The translations under genes and the position numbers were made by a program. This document shows positions 60,301 to 64,000 of a stretch of DNA of 64,000 nt, one piece after another. This DNA is from Timema cristinae. Its lineage: Eukaryota > Arthropoda > Insecta > Phasmatodea > Timematidae. The notes beneath the pieces were generated by a model, which was not told the DNA's origin, did no database searches, and saw only the letters and a list, made by a program, of their open reading frames with translations. The DNA is taken from the NCBI GenBank assembly GCA_039000515.1, contig JBCFYV010000100.1:24563769-24627768 (forward strand), in the 5' to 3' direction. Positions within the stretch are counted from its first letter, which is position 1, and each line of letters starts with the position of its first letter.

Positions 60301-62124
60301 ATCCCCCCAAATACTTTTACCCGTTATGAAATCACTTAATATTTATTTCATCAATCTAATACTCGGCTTAGATTCACGGGTAATATTTTCCCCTTGGATA
60401 ACCTTTTAGGAGACACCACAAATAAGGGAGGGTATAGCAAGCGATTTTAATTATCTTTTCTTAGGAAAGAATAGCAGTTCGGCCTGAAGGTGTTGTTCAT
60501 AATAATCACGGGAAAAAATGTTCCGAGCAAATAAAATACTAATCAGGGTTCCATTTTCTATACCGTTCTATAGTGAATACATCATCGTATCACATCAGAA
60601 TATTTATGAAAGTATTGTGTATAACACCATATCCCTTAGTTAGATTACTTTTATTGCACACGGCAACGGTAGTATTGTTACGATACTTTTCGTAACAATT
60701 CACGCATAAATAATAGGAAAGCTTACAAAACACACAAACATTTACTATTCACAGTGACTTTGGTAGCATTATCTACATAAATAAGAAGCTAATAACGAGC
60801 GCGACACCACACAGTCACATGTACTGAACAGAAGCAAGCCGGCTAGGCCACGAGTCGACGTCACAGCAGCACTGTGCTCTAGAATAGGGTTGAATGCAGG
60901 CCGGTATAGGGAGCGAGCCAAACTTATACTCTATAACCTTGGGTATAAAGACCTATCAAGATAAACAAATAAATCTTAAAATTTCTCAGTGGGAGTTGGA
61001 GAAATTGTAGGAAGGAGGGGAGTGGGGAGCTCAACATTTCCAAAATTAATACATTCAATTTCTTCTCTGTATGGTAAAGAATTTAAATTCGTTAAGTAGT
61101 TACGGGAACCAATACAAATAAACATTTACATAATAATATTAATAATAATAATAATAATAATTTAAATTAAATTCTGGAAAATAATAGTGATAGACTATTA
61201 TAATAGAGAGAGAAAATGAGATGAGGTATAAAATAAAAATTTTGCACCTAGGTAGAAATAAATCAAATCTCAAATACTCTAAATTTCTCCAGGTGAATTT
61301 GGAAAGGTGGTTGGGCAATCGGGGGTTCAAAATCTACAAAATTAATAGAAACTACATCTCAATGCAGTGTGGTTAAAGATTGAAATTTAGCAGGCCGGTA
61401 ACTGCACCACTCCAAATAACTATTAAGTCTGAACATTTTAAAATGTAACTCCGTGAAATCAAGGGGGAGGGGGGGTGGGTAGAGTAGTTAGAAAAAAAAT
61501 TAGGTTTAGTAGTAAATTAAAATTTGTCTGGCAGGTAGAAGTACAACTATAGATAACGAAACGATTTTTAAAACTATACGTGTTTAAATGGGAGTTAGAG
61601 AAATTATGATTGAGGAGGCGGAGAATGGAAAAATTTCAAAAACCAATAGAAACAATTAATAACAGAACAATTTGTTTAATAATCTAAGGTTCTTAATTGA
61701 GTGATTCTTTCAAATTGATTATTTTCTAAATAGTAAATTTAAAGTATTTCTATTGGTGTTCATTGCAACAATGCCTTCTCGTAAAAGAGCCATTGTTATC
61801 GTGCTTGCAGTTGTGTCCTATATGTAGGTATTTTTTCAGCTATTTATCTTGGTGTTCATTTCAACAATATTTCCGCGTAATCGAGCAAATATTCATGCAA
61901 AGATTGCAAATATTAAAAAAAAATACTTTGGTTCCTTCTTAATTTGTGGATTCATCTACATACAAAGCTCTAAGCTCACACGTGTCTGAAATTATGTTTT
62001 TGGTAGCTTAGTTCAGGCTTTCTCAAACTGCGAGGCGCGAGGGGATTTCAGGCGAGGCGCATCATCGTTATATCTGTGAACCAATTTTTCACTTTCTTCG
62101 ACTTACTAAATTCTGATTGACTGT
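57011..62124. repeat. right arm of 5.1 kb inverted duplication
   Basis: Reverse complement of 45619-50794. It starts in (ACAY)n directly after R1 copy 2 and ends exactly at a 100-N gap. It contains the GA-rich tract (57585-58615), the inverted 42-bp repeat (58921-59060), the dispersed repeat (59217-59710) and (AAT)n (61138-61161). Small differences from the left arm include a shorter CAGT run and single-base changes. Confidence 0.95.
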
Positions 62125-62224
62125 NNNNNNNNNNNNNNNNNNNNNNNNNNNNNNNNNNNNNNNNNNNNNNNNNNNNNNNNNNNNNNNNNNNNNNNNNNNN
62201 NNNNNNNNNNNNNNNNNNNNNNNN
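62125..62224. other. assembly gap (100 N)
   Basis: Exactly 100 N. The right arm stops at its left side, and sequence on its right has no counterpart to the left of 45619. Confidence 0.98.
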
Positions 62225-63101
62225 GCATGACAAATAGATTTTAAAATGTTAGCCTACCGCCTATCAACAAAAACTGGCTTTTAAATAAATGCCCATGATT
62301 CTCCTATAGGTAATTTCACTGAGAGTTTGAGCGATTTGAGTCCATTATAGGGTCTTCTTAGATTTGTCTTTTGTAAAGATCTTTTTTGTCATAAAAAGGT
62401 GGATATTGTCTGACAGACTCAATCAGAATTAATTTAGAACCAGTTTAAGCTTTCATAAAACTATCTAGAAAAAAGAATCTATGCAAAGAGCACATGTACA
62501 CCGGCATGGACTATGACTACCAAATCAAAAAGTCATATTTGTATTTGCAAATAATTTTAAACTATTTTAAAATGTTTATATTATATGTTTTTATTATAGA
62601 TTTAAAAAATGTAATGTATATTTCTTTTTATTTACAAGAACTATTTTCCTAGATCATTCATTCATTTTAACTGATTTTAGTAGTACAACCATCTTAGTTT
62701 TTGATTGGCTGGACATAAGGTGTCGCAACGACATTGTCAGAAGAAACCAATGCTGTTCATTCCTTCCAACACGCCCTTCCGACTATGACAATATTGTAGA
62801 TGGTTGATATATTACTACTCGTACTCCGACAAGTGGGTATGACAGGTTGTAGACGAGCCATAAAAGTTAATACACATCACATACATTACAAATAATCTAG
62901 CATTTGTAGCAGACATGAATTAGGTTATTATTATTTATAAATTGTATAGAATGATTTAAGAAAACAATATTAATTTTGTTGTTAGTGATTTTTGCTCTCA
63001 GCACGCACCATTTCTAACCATTTTATCTAATTGATATGATGTAAAAGCATGTTGTAAACACAAAGTTCTAGTTAAATAAGTTAAGACTATAAAATACTTA
63101 C
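62225..63101. other. AT-rich intronic sequence of the right-edge gene
   Basis: It lies downstream of the splice donor at 63102-63101. I looked for a second coding exon on the minus strand and did not recognise one; it may be lost in the gap or lie beyond it. Confidence 0.4.
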
Positions 63102-63754
63102 GCAATATTTATATTTGAAAGCTGTCTGGAAGCAAGTAAAGGGCCAGCAATTGTTTGAACCGAATTTAAGCTTGGCGAAGGATTTCGAAGGTGAGAACTT
63201 ATATCGAGACTTGTTGACGGCACTTTAGGTGAAAAATGTATATTTTCTTTAAATGCATACTTAGTTCTAGGATTCAACTGCAAAGATTCAATCCTCCTAC
63301 CATTAAGATAAGTTCTTTCTTGGTTGTTCGACCGAGTTGGGCTCTTCCTTTGAATCAAGAAGTTATCATAAGTTGAAAATTTCGAGCTATGTGTAAAATC
63401 ACTACCTTCATTTCCATAAAGTGGCTTCAATCCTGGTGTACGAGTAATACTTGAATGCGAGCTATTAGCGGGTAAGCTGTTATTACTAAGCTTATATGGA
63501 CTAACAAACAATTGTGAGCTATTCATTTTACTTTTGAAAACTGAAAATCTATTATTTATCGAGTCTATAAATGATGACACGATTTCTTTCACAGACCTAT
63601 CATAAACATGCAAGTTCAGTGCGTTTGAGTGAATAACGTAATAAAAAAACAAGAAAATTAATAAAACGATTGGCATACATATATACAAAGGCACGTAACA
63701 AAGTGTTATTAAAATTCCACACACCGAAGTGTAAATTAACGGTTTATTGATCAT
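63102..63754 (-). CDS. membrane-anchored Ser/Asn-rich protein, first coding exon (POM121-like?)
   Basis: 217 codons, then splice donor AATATTGC|GTAAGT. Residues about 7-43 are strongly hydrophobic and may form one long or two short membrane segments (LIYTSVCGILITLCYVPLYI followed by CMPIVLLIFLFFYYV). The rest is polar, rich in Ser, Asn, Pro and Arg, with phrases such as SITRTPGLKPLY, LNPRTKYAF and 'NPSPSLNSVQTIAGPLLASR', ending QLSNINIA. An N-terminal membrane segment followed by disordered basic sequence, and an exon end near '(V/I)xIAP', recalls the nuclear pore membrane protein POM121. That match is from general layout only. It is clearly not a transposon protein. No downstream exon found in the window. 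Confidence 0.7.
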
Positions 63755-63782
63755 TTGTAAAACAAAATTTAACCTCGTCCAT
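63744..63782 (-). promoter_or_regulatory. upstream ORF overlapping the start of the right-edge gene
   Basis: An upstream ATG at 63782 opens a 12-codon frame (MDEVKFCFTNDQ, stop TAA) that ends 10 bp inside the main ORF, in another frame. If the transcript includes it, it could limit translation from the main ATG. Confidence 0.4.
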
Positions 63783-64000
63783 GTTTAACAATCAACGTAT
63801 TTTCGTTTTAGAAAATAAATATGGAGCAATTTCCGGCTTCGCGCTTACAGTTGATCCACACTTATAAATAATCATTTCTCTTTCAGAGTATGAGCATAGC
63901 GCTAGACATACTTAAGTAAAGCAGAATCCATTTGACTTAATATACTGACAATATACATATTATATATTATAAAAACGTTCTTTATTTATTAAAATGTTTA
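63783..64000. other. upstream region of the right-edge gene
   Basis: Likely leader and promoter side of the minus-strand gene. No TATA or initiator could be fixed, and no other feature is seen. Confidence 0.3.

Overview
This window is an AT-rich insect nuclear scaffold. The evidence is spliced introns with GT/AG ends, a CYP6-like P450, tRNA-derived SINEs, mariner, piggyBac, hAT, BEL/Pao, R1-clade and Polinton relics, and many MITEs. The order of insect is not secure; a hemipteran or another insect with a repeat-rich genome would fit. Most of the window is transposon debris and satellite-like DNA. Three host genes can be read, all on the minus strand.

Host genes. (1) A Y-box / cold-shock-domain gene is represented by its first two coding exons (14944-14884 and 6582-6519). 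They are separated by an 8.3 kb intron full of transposons, and the gene continues beyond the left edge. (2) A complete four-exon CYP6-like cytochrome P450 (35180-29217) encodes about 530 residues with all the diagnostic motifs. Its introns carry hAT relics, and a solo BEL/Pao-type LTR lies about 0.84 kb upstream of the start codon. (3) At the right edge is the first coding exon of a membrane-anchored, Ser/Asn-rich protein (63754-63102), tentatively POM121-like.

Layout. 0.2-1.9 kb: a 31-bp minisatellite. 2-15 kb: the Y-box gene and its intron, with SINEs, a hAT element with 8-bp target duplications, a piggyBac relic and a mariner relic. 16-18.3 kb: old degenerate tandem repeats. 18.4-22.9 kb: MITE and SINE debris. 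22.9-25.1 kb: a long palindrome with a 10-bp loop. 25-29 kb: AT-rich, with no gene seen. 29.2-35.2 kb: the P450. 36-45.7 kb: BEL/Pao LTRs and a Pol fragment, MITEs, hAT relics and SINEs. 45.6-62.1 kb: a roughly 5.1 kb inverted duplication. Its arms flank a 6.2 kb centre holding a Polinton DNA polymerase fragment and two R1-clade non-LTR retrotransposons embedded in (ACAY)n microsatellite. 62.2-64 kb: the right-edge gene.

The most important caution concerns 51542-62124. This is a single contig bounded on both sides by gaps of exactly 100 N, and half of it is the reverse complement of the preceding contig. It may be an inverted allelic haplotig rather than a real palindrome. The long ORFs in the 31-bp minisatellite, the CT/GA tracts and the CATA tracts are not genes.
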